The notes beneath the pieces are model-generated. The model was not told where the DNA came from, ran no database searches, and saw nothing but the letters and a program-made list of their open reading frames with translations. From Pseudomonadota bacterium (GTDB lineage Bacteria > Pseudomonadota > Alphaproteobacteria > Rhizobiales > Phreatobacteraceae): a DNA stretch of 64,000 bases. The DNA is taken from NCBI GenBank assembly GCA_020161695.1, contig JAIUOO010000004.1, positions 1-64,000 on the forward strand, in the 5' to 3' direction. Every line of letters begins with the position of its first letter. Within the stretch, counting starts at the first letter, position 1. Of the stretch, positions 34,007 through 43,149 are shown piece by piece. Made by a program: the position numbers and the translations under genes.

Positions 34007-35866
34007 ATGACGGCCAGGCGGACGGGCAGGAATCTGGTAGCGGGCGTTCTGGCGGCGGTGCTGGGCGCGGGCCCGCTCCTGACGCTCGATGCACAGCCCG
34101 CCCTGGCGCAGTTCGACATCGGTGCGGGCATCCGTGCCCTCGGTGGTCTCAGCGGCGGCGGAGGGGGAGGTGGCGCGGCTGCGCGGCCGGGCCAGCAGCC
34201 GAGACGCCCGACCGCCACCGTCCCGCAATCCGGCCGGCGCGGCACCGCCAACGTGCGGCCGCAGCGCGGCCAGCGTCCGGGGCAGCGCCCCGCCGAGACC
34301 GAACAGCAGACCCAGCAGGGCGGATTGCCGGCCGCGCTCGGCGTGCTCGCGCCTGTCGCGATCGGCGCCATCGGCGGCGCCGCGCTTTCCCGTGTGCCGG
34401 GCATTCCCGGAGGCGGCGGCCGCGGTATCATCCCGCCGGGCATTCCCGGCATTCCGGGCATTCCCGGAGGTGGCGGCGGAGGTGGCGGGCGTAACGCCAT
34501 CATCGGAGCCGCCGCGGCGGCCATCGCCGTGCCGGCGATCCTCTCCATCATCGAGAATGCCCGCGCCAATGCCGACGCGAGCGGTCCGGCGGGCTCGAAC
34601 GAGCCGCCCGGCCTGCCGCCGCGCAACGAGCGCCGCTTCGTTGCCGGCGAGGTCTTGTTCATCATGGCGCCCGACGCGCCGCGCGATGCGGTGCGCCGCG
34701 TCGTCCGCCGCTTCAACCTGACGCTGATCGAGGAGGTGCGCTCCGAGATGCTCGGCACCTCGCTCTACCGCTACCGGGTGCCGAACCGGCTCACCGTGCC
34801 CGCCGCGATCCGCGCCATGCAGGCCGAGGCCGGCGTCGCCTATGTGCAGCCGAACTATGCCTTCGACCGCCCCGAGTTCCGCTTCAAGCTGGAGAGCGCC
34901 AGCAATGCGCGGGCGAGCGGCCAGCGACTGCAATATGTCGTCGACGCCCTGCGCCTGACCGAGGCCCACCAGATCGCGCGCGGCGAGCGCGTCGCCATCG
35001 CGGTGATCGATTCCGGCGTCGATGCCAACCATCCGGAACTGCGCGGCCGCATCGTGCAGAGCTACGACGCGGTCGGCGGCCAGTTCCGCGCCCACGAGCA
35101 CGGCACCGGCATGGTCGGCGCCATCGTCGCCAACAACCAGCTGCTCGGCGTCTCGCCGCGCGCCGACATCTACGCGGTCCGCGCCTTCGCGCCGGGCCAG
35201 ACCAACGGCTCGACCGGCACCAGCTTCCACATCATCAAGGCGATGGACTGGGCGATCCGCAGCGGCGCGCGTGTCATCAACATGAGCTTCGCCGGCCCGC
35301 GCGACCCGATGATCGCCCGCGCGATCCAGGTCGCCGCCGACCGCCGCATCGCCATGGTCGCGGCCATGGGCAATGGCGGGCCGGATGCGCCTATCGCCTA
35401 TCCTGCAGCGGACCCGAACGTCATCGCCGTGACCGCGACCGATCAGGAAGGCCGCCTGTTCACGGCCGCGACGCAGGGCGATCACGTCGCCGTCGCGGCT
35501 CCCGGTGTCGAGATCCTGCTGCCCGCGCCGCGCGGCGGCTACCAGATCTCGTCGGGCACTTCGGTCGCGGCCGCCCACGTCAGCGGTGTCGCGGCGCTGA
35601 TCCTCGAGCGTAATCCGGAGATCGACCCGGCGACCCTTCGCCGCATCCTCACCGCCACCGCCCGGCAGGGGCAGACGCCCGATCCGAAGCTTGGGGCGGG
35701 CGTCACCGACCCGCTGCTGGCGCTGACGACGCCGGTGCCGGCCGCGCCCGCCGCCCCGGCGCCGTCGGACGTGCCCATGGCGACGGCGCCGCCGCTCCAG
35801 CCGGGATCGCGCGCCGAGACGCCGGCACCCGTGCCGGCCCCCGCGCCGGCGACGGTCAGCCGGTAG
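34007..35866 (+). CDS. Secreted S8-family serine peptidase (subtilase) with Gly-rich N-terminal region
   Basis: 619-aa protease. A signal peptide (about 1-34, 'VAGVLAAVLGAGPLLTLDA' then 'ALAQ') is followed by a Gly/Pro/Arg-rich low-complexity stretch (50-165) with PGIPGIPG repeats and a hydrophobic Ala/Ile segment (about 163-182). Residues about 207-290 resemble a subtilase prodomain. The catalytic domain has Asp335 ('VIDSGVD'), His365 ('HEHGTGMVG'), the oxyanion Asn456 ('MGNGGPD') and Ser519 ('SSGTSVAAAHVSG'), so all catalytic residues are present. The C-terminus is a Pro/Ala-rich tail without an autotransporter barrel. Monocistronic; it could be envelope-anchored by the hydrophobic segment. 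Confidence 0.93.
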   Translation: MTARRTGRNLVAGVLAAVLGAGPLLTLDAQPALAQFDIGAGIRALGGLSGGGGGGGAAARPGQQPRRPTATVPQSGRRGTANVRPQRGQRPGQRPAETEQQTQQGGLPAALGVLAPVAIGAIGGAALSRVPGIPGGGGRGIIPPGIPGIPGIPGGGGGGGGRNAIIGAAAAAIAVPAILSIIENARANADASGPAGSNEPPGLPPRNERRFVAGEVLFIMAPDAPRDAVRRVVRRFNLTLIEEVRSEMLGTSLYRYRVPNRLTVPAAIRAMQAEAGVAYVQPNYAFDRPEFRFKLESASNARASGQRLQYVVDALRLTEAHQIARGERVAIAVIDSGVDANHPELRGRIVQSYDAVGGQFRAHEHGTGMVGAIVANNQLLGVSPRADIYAVRAFAPGQTNGSTGTSFHIIKAMDWAIRSGARVINMSFAGPRDPMIARAIQVAADRRIAMVAAMGNGGPDAPIAYPAADPNVIAVTATDQEGRLFTAATQGDHVAVAAPGVEILLPAPRGGYQISSGTSVAAAHVSGVAALILERNPEIDPATLRRILTATARQGQTPDPKLGAGVTDPLLALTTPVPAAPAAPAPSDVPMATAPPLQPGSRAETPAPVPAPAPATVSR

Positions 35867-35964
35867 GCGCTCGCAGCCCGCATCTCGCGCATCTCGCGCG
35901 GCATGCCTCGTGTCGCTATCTTGGCTCGCCCCGGTGCGTCGGGGGCGGGGGCAGTCACGGGGCG

Positions 35965-37098
35965 ATGGTCAGGTTCATTCACAGCAGCGACCTGCATCTG
36001 GGCAAGCGCTTCGGCAATCTGCCGGAGGACCTGCGCGGGCGCCTGCGCGAGGCGCGCCATACGGTGATCGACCGGCTCGCCGCGCGCGCCCGCGAGCATG
36101 GCGCGACCGCGGTGCTGCTGGCCGGCGATACGTTCGACACCGAGACGCCGGCCCCGGACGTGCGGCGGCAGGCGCTGGCGGCGATGCGCCACCATGCGCC
36201 GCTGCGCTGGATCGTGCTGCCCGGCAACCATGATTCGCTGCAGGCATCCGAGCTCTGGCGCGTCCTGCGTGCCGAGGTGCCCGACAATGTCGTCCTCGCG
36301 ACCGAGCCCGAACCCATCGCACTGGAGCCGGGCGTGACGATCCTGCCTGCGCCCTGCACGACGCGCCGGCCGGGCCGCGACCTCAGCGCGTGGATGGATG
36401 CGACCGCGACCGGCGAGGCCATCCGCATCGGCCTCGCCCACGGGGCGATCCGGCAGTTTTCCGAGGAGGCTGCCGCATCGGACGTGATCGCGCCCGACCG
36501 GGCGCGCCGCGCCGGCCTCGATTATCTCGCGCTCGGCGACTGGCATGGCGGCGTCGCCGTCGATGAGCGCACGCGCTATAGCGGAACGCCCGAGCCCGAC
36601 CGCTTCAAGCACGACGAACCCGGCCGCGCTCTGCTGGTCGCCATCGAGGCGCGCGGGGCCACGCCCGAGGTGACGCCGGTGGAGACCGGTTCCTTCGACT
36701 GGCGCACCGCGCCCTTGCACCTCCTGCCACCGGACGATGGCGCGGCCATGCTGCCGGCGCTCCTGCCGCCCGGGCCGCAGCGGCGGCAGACCCTGTTGCG
36801 CGTCGCCGCCACGGGGAGGACGACGATTGCGGCGCGGACCGCGCTTGAGGCGGCGATTGCCGATGTCGCTCCTGAATTTGCGCTGCTCGACCTCGTTTCG
36901 GAGGGTCTCGCCACCGAGATCGAAAGCGACGACCTCGACCTGATCGACCGGGCGGGCGCGCTGCGGCAGGCAGCGGAGGCGCTGCGCGCCGAGAGCCTCG
37001 ACGCGGCGCGGTCGGCAGCCGAGCGGGAGGTCGCGCGGGCGGCGCTCGTCCGCCTGTTCTCCTATGCCCAAGGGGCTGGATCGGGGGCCGCATCGTGA
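35965..37098 (+). CDS. SbcD/YhaO-like metallophosphoesterase (DNA repair exonuclease subunit)
   Basis: 377-aa Mre11/SbcD-type nuclease. The five phosphoesterase motifs are visible: 'FIHSSDLHLGKRFG' (Asp9, His11), 'VLLAGDTFDTE', 'VLPGNHDS', 'IGLAHG' and 'LGDWHGG'. The C-terminal ~130 residues are a capping region, 'LLPALLPPGPQRRQTLL' onward. The stop overlaps the GTG start of the ATPase gene (GTGA), so nuclease and ATPase are translationally coupled and probably form one complex that processes DNA ends or hairpins. ATG 35965 gives a start right before the first metal motif. Confidence 0.92.
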   Translation: MVRFIHSSDLHLGKRFGNLPEDLRGRLREARHTVIDRLAARAREHGATAVLLAGDTFDTETPAPDVRRQALAAMRHHAPLRWIVLPGNHDSLQASELWRVLRAEVPDNVVLATEPEPIALEPGVTILPAPCTTRRPGRDLSAWMDATATGEAIRIGLAHGAIRQFSEEAAASDVIAPDRARRAGLDYLALGDWHGGVAVDERTRYSGTPEPDRFKHDEPGRALLVAIEARGATPEVTPVETGSFDWRTAPLHLLPPDDGAAMLPALLPPGPQRRQTLLRVAATGRTTIAARTALEAAIADVAPEFALLDLVSEGLATEIESDDLDLIDRAGALRQAAEALRAESLDAARSAAEREVARAALVRLFSYAQGAGSGAAS

Positions 37099-39725
37099 AG
37101 ATCACGGCCCTGCGGCTCCACAATGTCCGGCGCTTTGCCGGGCGCGGCGTCGCCATCGAGGGGATCGACGATGGCGTCAACGTGCTCAGCGCGGCGAACG
37201 AGCACGGCAAGTCGACCAGTTTCGAGGCACTGCAGGCGCTGTTCTTCCAGCCCCATTCGGGGGCTGGCAAGGAGATCAGGCGCCTCCAGCCCTATAGCGG
37301 CGGCAATCCGCTGGTCGAGGCGGACATCCTCACGCCCGAGGGGCGCTTCCGGCTCACCAAGCAGTTCATCGGCGGCAAGCGCGCGACGGTCACCGATCTC
37401 GGCAGCGGTTGCCTCGTCGCCCAGCAGGATGAAGCGGAGCAATTCATCGCGGAGATGGTGCGCGGCGGCGCCTCCGGGCCGGCGGGTCTGCTCTGGGTGC
37501 GGCAGGGCGTGACCGGCATCGAAGAGCGAAGCCGGAGCGACGAGGAGGGCGAGCGGCGGGTCCGCGAGGGCCTCCTGACCTCCGTTCAAGGCGAGGTGGA
37601 GGCGATCACCGGCGGCCGGCGCATGTCGGCGATCATGGAGGCCTGTGCGGACGAACTCGGCCGCATCGCGACGCCGACGCTGCGGCCGAAGGCGGGCGGT
37701 GCCTATGCGGCCGCCGTCGATGATCTCGAACGCCTTCGCGCGACCGAGGACAAGCTGCGCCGCGAGGTCGACGATCTGCGATCCGCTCTCGACCGGCGGG
37801 CCGATGCCGCAAGGCGGCTTGCCGAACTGGAAGCGCCGGAGGAGGCCATGGCCCGGCGCGTGGCGGTGACCAGGGCCGAGGCCGCCATCCAGCAGGCGAG
37901 AAGCCATGGCGAAGCGCTGAGAACGCGCGAGGCCGAGGCGGCGCTCGCGCGCTCGCGCCTCGACGCTGCGGAGAAGGAACTGGCCGACTATCGCACCTCG
38001 CTTGCGCGGGTCCGGGCGCTCGGGAGCGAATTCGCCGAAGCGGCGCAGCGGCGCGATGTCTTGCGCCAGCGGCGTGGCGAATGTCAGGCGGCGATCGATG
38101 CCGCGGCGGCCGAGGCGAAGCTCGCGGAGGCCGGGCAGCGCGAGGCGAGCGGCCTGCTTGCCCGGCTGGATGCGGCGATGCGGGCGCGGCAGGCGGCGGA
38201 GGTTCTGCAAGGCCGGCGTGACCGCCTCGCGCAGGCCGAGGCGCTGCGCCAGAGGCTGGAGGCTGCCGAGGCGACGCTGGCCCTCGTCGCACTACCGCCG
38301 GATGCCATCGACCGGCTGCAGAAGCTGGAGATTGACATCGCGCGGCTGCGCGCGGCGGAGGCGGCGAGCCTGCCTTCCGTGCGGATCGACTATGACGAGG
38401 GCGTCGCGCCTTCCGTGCTGGCAGATGGTGCGCCACTGGCCGGCGGCGAGGATCGCGGCGTCGCGGACAGGCTGGTCCTGACCCTGCCGGGCATTGGCGC
38501 GATGACGCTCCGCTCCAACCGCAAGGCGGGCGAGGGCGATGCGCTGGCGAAGGCCGAGGCGAAGCGGCGCGACCTGCTCGCCTCGATCGGCGCGGAGGAT
38601 CTGGTGGCGGCCCAACGCCGGCAGGCGGAGGCGCGGACCAGGGCGGCCGAGGTGGAGCGCCAGCGCATCCAGTTCGACCATCTGGCGCCCGAAGGACTGC
38701 CGGCGCTGCGGGAAGAGGTTGCCCGGCTGGAAGCGGTCGCGCCGGAGGCCATCGAGGTCAAGGGCGATCCCGATGCGGCGCGCGAAGCCCTCGCCCGTGC
38801 CGACCGGCGCGTCGAGATGGCCCGCAATGCCGAGCGTGAGGCTGGCCCGGCCCTGAGCCGTGTCCACGAGGCGGCGACGGAGGCCGAGGCGTCCTTCGCG
38901 ACGGTGAGTGGCGAGATCAGCCGGCTCGATGCCCTGCTCGGACCCGAGCCGGACAGGGCGGGCCGCGAGCGCGACCTTGCCGCCGCGCAGGCGGAGCGGC
39001 AGGCCGCTTTCGCGATTCTGGACCGTGAGGTTGTGGCCTTGCGCGAACGCGCGCCCGACCTGTCGTCGGTCGAGGCGGCGCTTCAGAGGGCGAGGTCCGC
39101 CGAGAGCGCGGCGACCGGGGAGGCGGGCAGGCTGCGCGAGACGCTTGCCGGCCTGAACGGCCAGATCCGCACCCAGTCGGACGAGGCCGTGGAGGAGACC
39201 TGGCAGGAAACGAAGGAGGCGCTCGAAACGGCGGAGGCGCGGGTCAGGGCCTTCGAGACCGAAACGGCCGTGCTGAACCGGCTGAAGACCGCGTTGCAGG
39301 ATTCGCGTTCGGCGGCGCGCGATCTCTACCTCCAGCCGGTCCTCACCGAATTGCGGCCGCTGCTCGGCATGCTGTTCGACGATGTCACCGTCACCTTCGA
39401 CGAGAAGACGCTGCTGCCGCAGGCGATCAGCCGCAACGGACAGGAGGAGAATGTCGACCGGCTGAGCGGCGGCATGCGCGAACAGCTGTCCGTTCTGACG
39501 CGGCTGGCCTTTGCGCGCCTGCTCGCGCGCGACGGGCGCGCTGCGCCGGTCATCCTCGACGACGCGCTGGTCTATTCCGACGACGACCGCATCGAAAAGA
39601 TGTTCGACGCCCTGCACAGGCAGGCACGGGACCAGCAGATCATCGTCTTTTCCTGCAGGCAACGGGCCTTTTCCAGGCTCGGCGGCAACCTGCTGCACAT
39701 GGTGGACTGGCAGCCGCGGGGCTGA
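37095..39725 (+). CDS. SbcC/YhaN-like SMC-type ATPase lacking a zinc hook
   Basis: 876-aa ATPase partner of the preceding nuclease. Walker A is 'AANEHGKST' (33-41; the first Gly of the consensus is Ala), with the SMC-like start 'ITALRLHNVRRFAG'. Two long coiled-coil arms (about 205-440 and 480-745) flank a small beta-rich segment around residues 430-475 ('LPSVRIDYDEG', 'LPGIGAMTLRSN'). The ABC signature 'LSGGMREQLSVLTRLAFARL' (about 789) and Walker B 'PVILDDALVYSDDDRIEKMF' (about 815) complete the ATPase head. No CxxC hook is present in the arms, unlike SbcC/Rad50; this and the length point to the YhaN/AAA_27-like branch. GTG start overlaps the nuclease stop. Confidence 0.92.
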   Translation: MKITALRLHNVRRFAGRGVAIEGIDDGVNVLSAANEHGKSTSFEALQALFFQPHSGAGKEIRRLQPYSGGNPLVEADILTPEGRFRLTKQFIGGKRATVTDLGSGCLVAQQDEAEQFIAEMVRGGASGPAGLLWVRQGVTGIEERSRSDEEGERRVREGLLTSVQGEVEAITGGRRMSAIMEACADELGRIATPTLRPKAGGAYAAAVDDLERLRATEDKLRREVDDLRSALDRRADAARRLAELEAPEEAMARRVAVTRAEAAIQQARSHGEALRTREAEAALARSRLDAAEKELADYRTSLARVRALGSEFAEAAQRRDVLRQRRGECQAAIDAAAAEAKLAEAGQREASGLLARLDAAMRARQAAEVLQGRRDRLAQAEALRQRLEAAEATLALVALPPDAIDRLQKLEIDIARLRAAEAASLPSVRIDYDEGVAPSVLADGAPLAGGEDRGVADRLVLTLPGIGAMTLRSNRKAGEGDALAKAEAKRRDLLASIGAEDLVAAQRRQAEARTRAAEVERQRIQFDHLAPEGLPALREEVARLEAVAPEAIEVKGDPDAAREALARADRRVEMARNAEREAGPALSRVHEAATEAEASFATVSGEISRLDALLGPEPDRAGRERDLAAAQAERQAAFAILDREVVALRERAPDLSSVEAALQRARSAESAATGEAGRLRETLAGLNGQIRTQSDEAVEETWQETKEALETAEARVRAFETETAVLNRLKTALQDSRSAARDLYLQPVLTELRPLLGMLFDDVTVTFDEKTLLPQAISRNGQEENVDRLSGGMREQLSVLTRLAFARLLARDGRAAPVILDDALVYSDDDRIEKMFDALHRQARDQQIIVFSCRQRAFSRLGGNLLHMVDWQPRG

Positions 39726-39847
39726 CCTCGGCCGCCCGGCACAAAGGCGGGCCGGGGGCTTGATCCTCTAGTGGCTGGAGGATGTACGGACCTGTCATCG
39801 CAATGCCGTTTCGCGGCAGCCAGTGCTTTCAGGATGAGGCCATTTCG

Positions 39848-42112
39848 ATGACGCAGAACCAGGAAACCACCCGATTTCGTGTCGGCGGCATGGATTGTGC
39901 GTCCTGTGCCACGAAGATCGAAACCGCGGTCGGCCGGCTGCCGGGAGTCGAGACCGTGGCGGTGTCGGTGATGGCGGGATCGCTGGCGGTGACGCATGAC
40001 GGCTCGGTCCCGAAGGAAGCGGTCGAGCGGCAGGTGAAGGCGCTCGGCTATTCGGTCGGACCCACGGGCGACGCCAGGGCGCGGCAGGCGACGAGCCAGG
40101 ATCATGCAGGCCACGACCATGCTGGCCACGACCATGCCGGTCATTCCCACGATCATGCGGGCGGCGGGCAGGACCCTGCCGGCCATTCCCACGATCATGC
40201 GGGCGGCGGGCATGACCCTGCCGGCCATTCCCATCTCGATCTCGGCGACGGTCCGTGGTGGCGGAGCCGCAAGGCGCTGCTGACGATGGGGTGCGGCCTG
40301 GCGCTGGTCGCCGCCTGGCTGATCGGGCAGGCGATGCCGGCCATCGGACACTGGGCTTTCGTCGCCGCCATGGCGGTCGGCCTCGTTCCCATCGCGCGGC
40401 GCGCCTTCGCGGCGGCGCTGGCGGGCATGCCCTTCACGATCGAGACGCTGATGACCATCGCGGCCGTCGGCGCGGTGTTCATCGGCGCGGCGGAAGAGGC
40501 GGCGGCGGTCGTCTTCCTCTTCCTCGTGGGCGAACTGCTGGAGGGCGTCGCGGCCGGGCGCGCCCGCGCGAGCATTCGCGGCCTCACCGCCCTCGTTCCG
40601 AAGAACGCGATTCTGGAGGAGGGCGGCGCAACCCGAGAGGTGCCGGCCGGGACGCTGCAGCCGGGCGTGGTCATCCTCGTGCGGCCGGGCGACCGGATCG
40701 CGGCGGACGGCGAGGTGATCGACGGCGAGAGCGCCGTGGACGAGGCGCCCGTCACCGGCGAAAGCGTGCCGAAGCGCAAGCAGGCGGGCGATGCCGTCTT
40801 CGCCGGCACGATCAACGCCGATGCGGTGCTGCGCGTGCGGGTGACCGCCGCGTCCGAGGACAACACCATCGCGCGCGTCGTCAGGCTGGTCGAGGAGGCA
40901 CAGGAGAGCAAGGCGCCGACCGAGCGCTTCATCGACCGCTTCTCGCGCTACTACACGCCGGCCGTTCTGGTCGTCGGCGCGCTCGTCGCGGTGATCCCGC
41001 CGCTGTTCCTCGGCGGCGACTGGTCGGAGTGGATCTACAAGGGCCTTGCCGTCCTGCTGATCGGCTGCCCCTGCGCGCTGGTCATCTCGACGCCTGCCGC
41101 AATCGCCGCCGGCCTTGCGACCGGCGCAAGGCGCGGCCTGCTGATGAAGGGCGGCGCGGTGCTGGAAGGCCTGCGCAACGTCACCACCGTGGCGCTCGAC
41201 AAGACCGGCACGCTCACCGAGGGCAAGCCGGTTGTGACGGACATCGTCGGTTTCGGCGTCGCAGAGAGCGAGGTGCTGTCGCTGGCCGCCGCCATCGAGA
41301 CGGGGTCCAGCCATCCGCTGGCGCTGGCCATTCTGGCGCGGGCGAAGGCCGAAGCGGTGCCGGTGCCGTCTGCGAGCGAGGCGAAGGCAGTCGCCGGCAA
41401 GGGCGTCGTCGGCAATGTCGGCGGGCGCGCCGTGTTCCTCGCCTCGCCCAAGGCGGCGGAGGAAGCCTCCGCGCTGACGGCGGAGCAGATCTCTGCCATC
41501 ACGGGCTTCAACGACGAGGGCAAGACGGTGTCGGTGCTGCTGGTGGATGGCCGGCCCGTCGGCCTTCTCGCGATCCGCGACGAGCCGCGCGCGGATGCCG
41601 CCGCGGGTCTCAAGGCGCTGGCCGATGCCGGCATCGCCGCCGTGATGCTGACCGGCGACAACGAGCGCACCGCGCGCGCCATCGGCGGCAAGCTCGGCAT
41701 CGAGGTGCGCGCCGGCCTCATGCCCGAGGACAAGCAGCGAATCGTGCGCGAGCTTCAGCAGCAGGGTCAGGTCGTCGCCAAGGTCGGCGACGGCATCAAC
41801 GACGCGCCGGCGCTGGCCGCCGCCGATATCGGCATCGCCATGGGCGGCGGCACAGATGTCGCGCTGGAAACGGCGGACGCGGCCGTGCTCCATGGCCGCG
41901 TCGCGGACATTGCCAGCATGATCGACCTCTCCGGGCGGGTGATGCGCAACATCGCGCAGAACATCGTCATCGCGCTCGGGCTGAAGGCGGTGTTCCTGGT
42001 GACCACCATTGCCGGCATCACCGGCCTCTGGCCGGCGATCCTCGCCGATACCGGCGCGACCGTGCTGGTCACGCTCAACGCGTTGCGGTTGCTCGCGTTA
42101 CGTTCGCCGTGA
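39848..42112 (+). CDS. Heavy-metal-translocating P-type ATPase (Zn/Cd/Pb type) with His-rich linker
   Basis: 754-aa P1B-type ATPase exporting Zn(II), Cd(II) or Pb(II). An N-terminal metal-binding domain carries 'GMDCASC' (Cys17/Cys20), then a His-rich linker (about 85-130) made of HDHAG and HSHDHAGGG units, six to eight membrane helices, the intramembrane Cys-Pro-Cys at 407-409 ('IGCPCALVIST'), the phosphorylation site Asp451 in 'DKTGTLTEG', 'SSHPLA' and the hinge 'GDGINDAPALAAADIG'. The C-terminal helix 'LADTGATVLVTLNALRLL' fits the ZntA class. ATG 39848 follows AGGATGAGG by 8 nt. Convergent with the phosphodiesterase gene, 13 bp apart. No regulator gene is adjacent. Confidence 0.94.
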   Translation: MTQNQETTRFRVGGMDCASCATKIETAVGRLPGVETVAVSVMAGSLAVTHDGSVPKEAVERQVKALGYSVGPTGDARARQATSQDHAGHDHAGHDHAGHSHDHAGGGQDPAGHSHDHAGGGHDPAGHSHLDLGDGPWWRSRKALLTMGCGLALVAAWLIGQAMPAIGHWAFVAAMAVGLVPIARRAFAAALAGMPFTIETLMTIAAVGAVFIGAAEEAAAVVFLFLVGELLEGVAAGRARASIRGLTALVPKNAILEEGGATREVPAGTLQPGVVILVRPGDRIAADGEVIDGESAVDEAPVTGESVPKRKQAGDAVFAGTINADAVLRVRVTAASEDNTIARVVRLVEEAQESKAPTERFIDRFSRYYTPAVLVVGALVAVIPPLFLGGDWSEWIYKGLAVLLIGCPCALVISTPAAIAAGLATGARRGLLMKGGAVLEGLRNVTTVALDKTGTLTEGKPVVTDIVGFGVAESEVLSLAAAIETGSSHPLALAILARAKAEAVPVPSASEAKAVAGKGVVGNVGGRAVFLASPKAAEEASALTAEQISAITGFNDEGKTVSVLLVDGRPVGLLAIRDEPRADAAAGLKALADAGIAAVMLTGDNERTARAIGGKLGIEVRAGLMPEDKQRIVRELQQQGQVVAKVGDGINDAPALAAADIGIAMGGGTDVALETADAAVLHGRVADIASMIDLSGRVMRNIAQNIVIALGLKAVFLVTTIAGITGLWPAILADTGATVLVTLNALRLLALRSP
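40142..40232 (+). repeat. 42-bp in-frame direct repeats encoding the His-rich linker
   Basis: Two 42-bp units (40142-40183 and 40184-40225) plus a 7-bp partial third, differing by one base, each encoding HSHDHAGGG(Q/H)DPAG. Preceded by a shorter 15-bp repeat encoding GHDHA. Frame is preserved by copy-number change. Confidence 0.9.
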
Positions 42113-42125
42113 CGCTTAAGAGACC

Positions 42126-42953
42126 TCACGCCGCGCCGGGATAGTCGGGGTCGCGCAGGAACGGATAGGGCCCGGGCGCCTTCTCGACATAGGTGGTGTG
42201 GGTGACGAGCCCCGTGCCCTCGATCCACTTGTGCAGGTGGAAGGCGGCCGGCTCGAAATTGAAGTGCGGAGGCATGGTGTCGGTCAGGTCCAGCACCACC
42301 TGATGGGCGACGCTCGGCGCGACCATGGCGAGCGTGCCGGCGAACAGCGCCTGGATGGGACGGTGATGGTGGCCGGCGAGGATGCGGACGATCTGCGGAT
42401 TGCGCCGGACGATGGCCTCGAACTCGGCCGTGCCCTCGATCAGGTTGATCCGGTCCATGTGATGCAGGCCGCAGACGAAGGCCGGATGGTGCATGGCGAC
42501 AATGGTCGGCTTGGCGCTGTCCTCGGCGAGCTTCTGCTCCAGCCACGCCAGCCGCTCCGGGCAAAGCCGGCCGGCGCCCGATTTCGGCAGCACCGTGTCG
42601 AGGCCGATCATCCTGACGGGGCCGAGGTCGGTCACCCACTGGGCGAAGGTCGGTTCGTCGGAGAGGCCGGGATAGCCGGCCAGAACCTGCTTCAGGTTCT
42701 CGCGGCGGTCGTGGTTGCCGGGGATCAGCCAGACCGGCATCGGCAGCCGCGACAGCATGCGCCTGAGGTTCTCATATTCGGCAACGAGGCCGTTGTCGGT
42801 GAGGTCGCCGGTGATCAGCACGAGGTCGGGCCGGGGATCGAGCGCCAGCACCGCCTCGATGGCGCGCTCGGTCAGCATGTTGGTCTCGGCCGTGCGGTAG
42901 GCGGGCAGGCCGTGCGGGCGCACGTGCAGGTCGGTGAGATGGGCGATGAGCAT
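42126..42953 (-). CDS. GpdQ/CpdA-like metallophosphoesterase (probable glycerophosphodiesterase)
   Basis: 275-aa binuclear metallophosphoesterase. Motifs in order: 'IAHLTDLHVRP' (metal Asp/His), 'LVLITGDLTDNG', 'VWLIPGNHDRREN', 'IVAMHHPAFVCGLHHMD' and 'RILAGHHHRPIQ'. Length and 'LIPGNHD'/'HHP' context resemble GpdQ, which hydrolyses glycerophosphodiesters, more than a nucleotidase. It is divergent from a Ugp-like importer, so it may release glycerol-3-phosphate from imported diesters. CpdA-type cAMP phosphodiesterase is the main alternative. ATG 42953 chosen; upstream in-frame codons are in the shared promoter region. Confidence 0.88.
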   Translation of the reverse strand: MLIAHLTDLHVRPHGLPAYRTAETNMLTERAIEAVLALDPRPDLVLITGDLTDNGLVAEYENLRRMLSRLPMPVWLIPGNHDRRENLKQVLAGYPGLSDEPTFAQWVTDLGPVRMIGLDTVLPKSGAGRLCPERLAWLEQKLAEDSAKPTIVAMHHPAFVCGLHHMDRINLIEGTAEFEAIVRRNPQIVRILAGHHHRPIQALFAGTLAMVAPSVAHQVVLDLTDTMPPHFNFEPAAFHLHKWIEGTGLVTHTTYVEKAPGPYPFLRDPDYPGAA

Positions 42954-43119
42954 GGGATTCCTCGTCAAGCTTCGCCGGCTGCCTAGTGCCCGCTCATGAC
43001 AGCCCGACGACGGAGGCAAGCGCTCCGGCGCTGTCATGCGGGTGTCGCGCAACGGTCTGCGAATTGTCATCGAGCCGTTGCCGATCTGTCGTCGAAGCCA
43101 CGTAACCGGACCCCATCAG

Positions 43120-43148
43120 GGAGTTCGGGATTCACGGAGTTCGGGGTT
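43120..43148 (+). repeat. Short direct repeat carrying the SD of the Ugp-like ATPase gene
   Basis: GGAGTTCGGGATT (43120-43132) and GGAGTTCGGGGTT (43136-43148), 16 bp apart, 12 of 13 bases identical. The second GGAG is a Shine-Dalgarno about 10 nt before ATG 43150. Confidence 0.6.
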
Positions 43149-43149
43149 T

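Noticed and set aside
39572..41893. A 773-codon minus-strand open frame opposite the P-type ATPase
   Set aside because: His/Asp-rich antisense composition; the plus strand has all P-type ATPase motifs.
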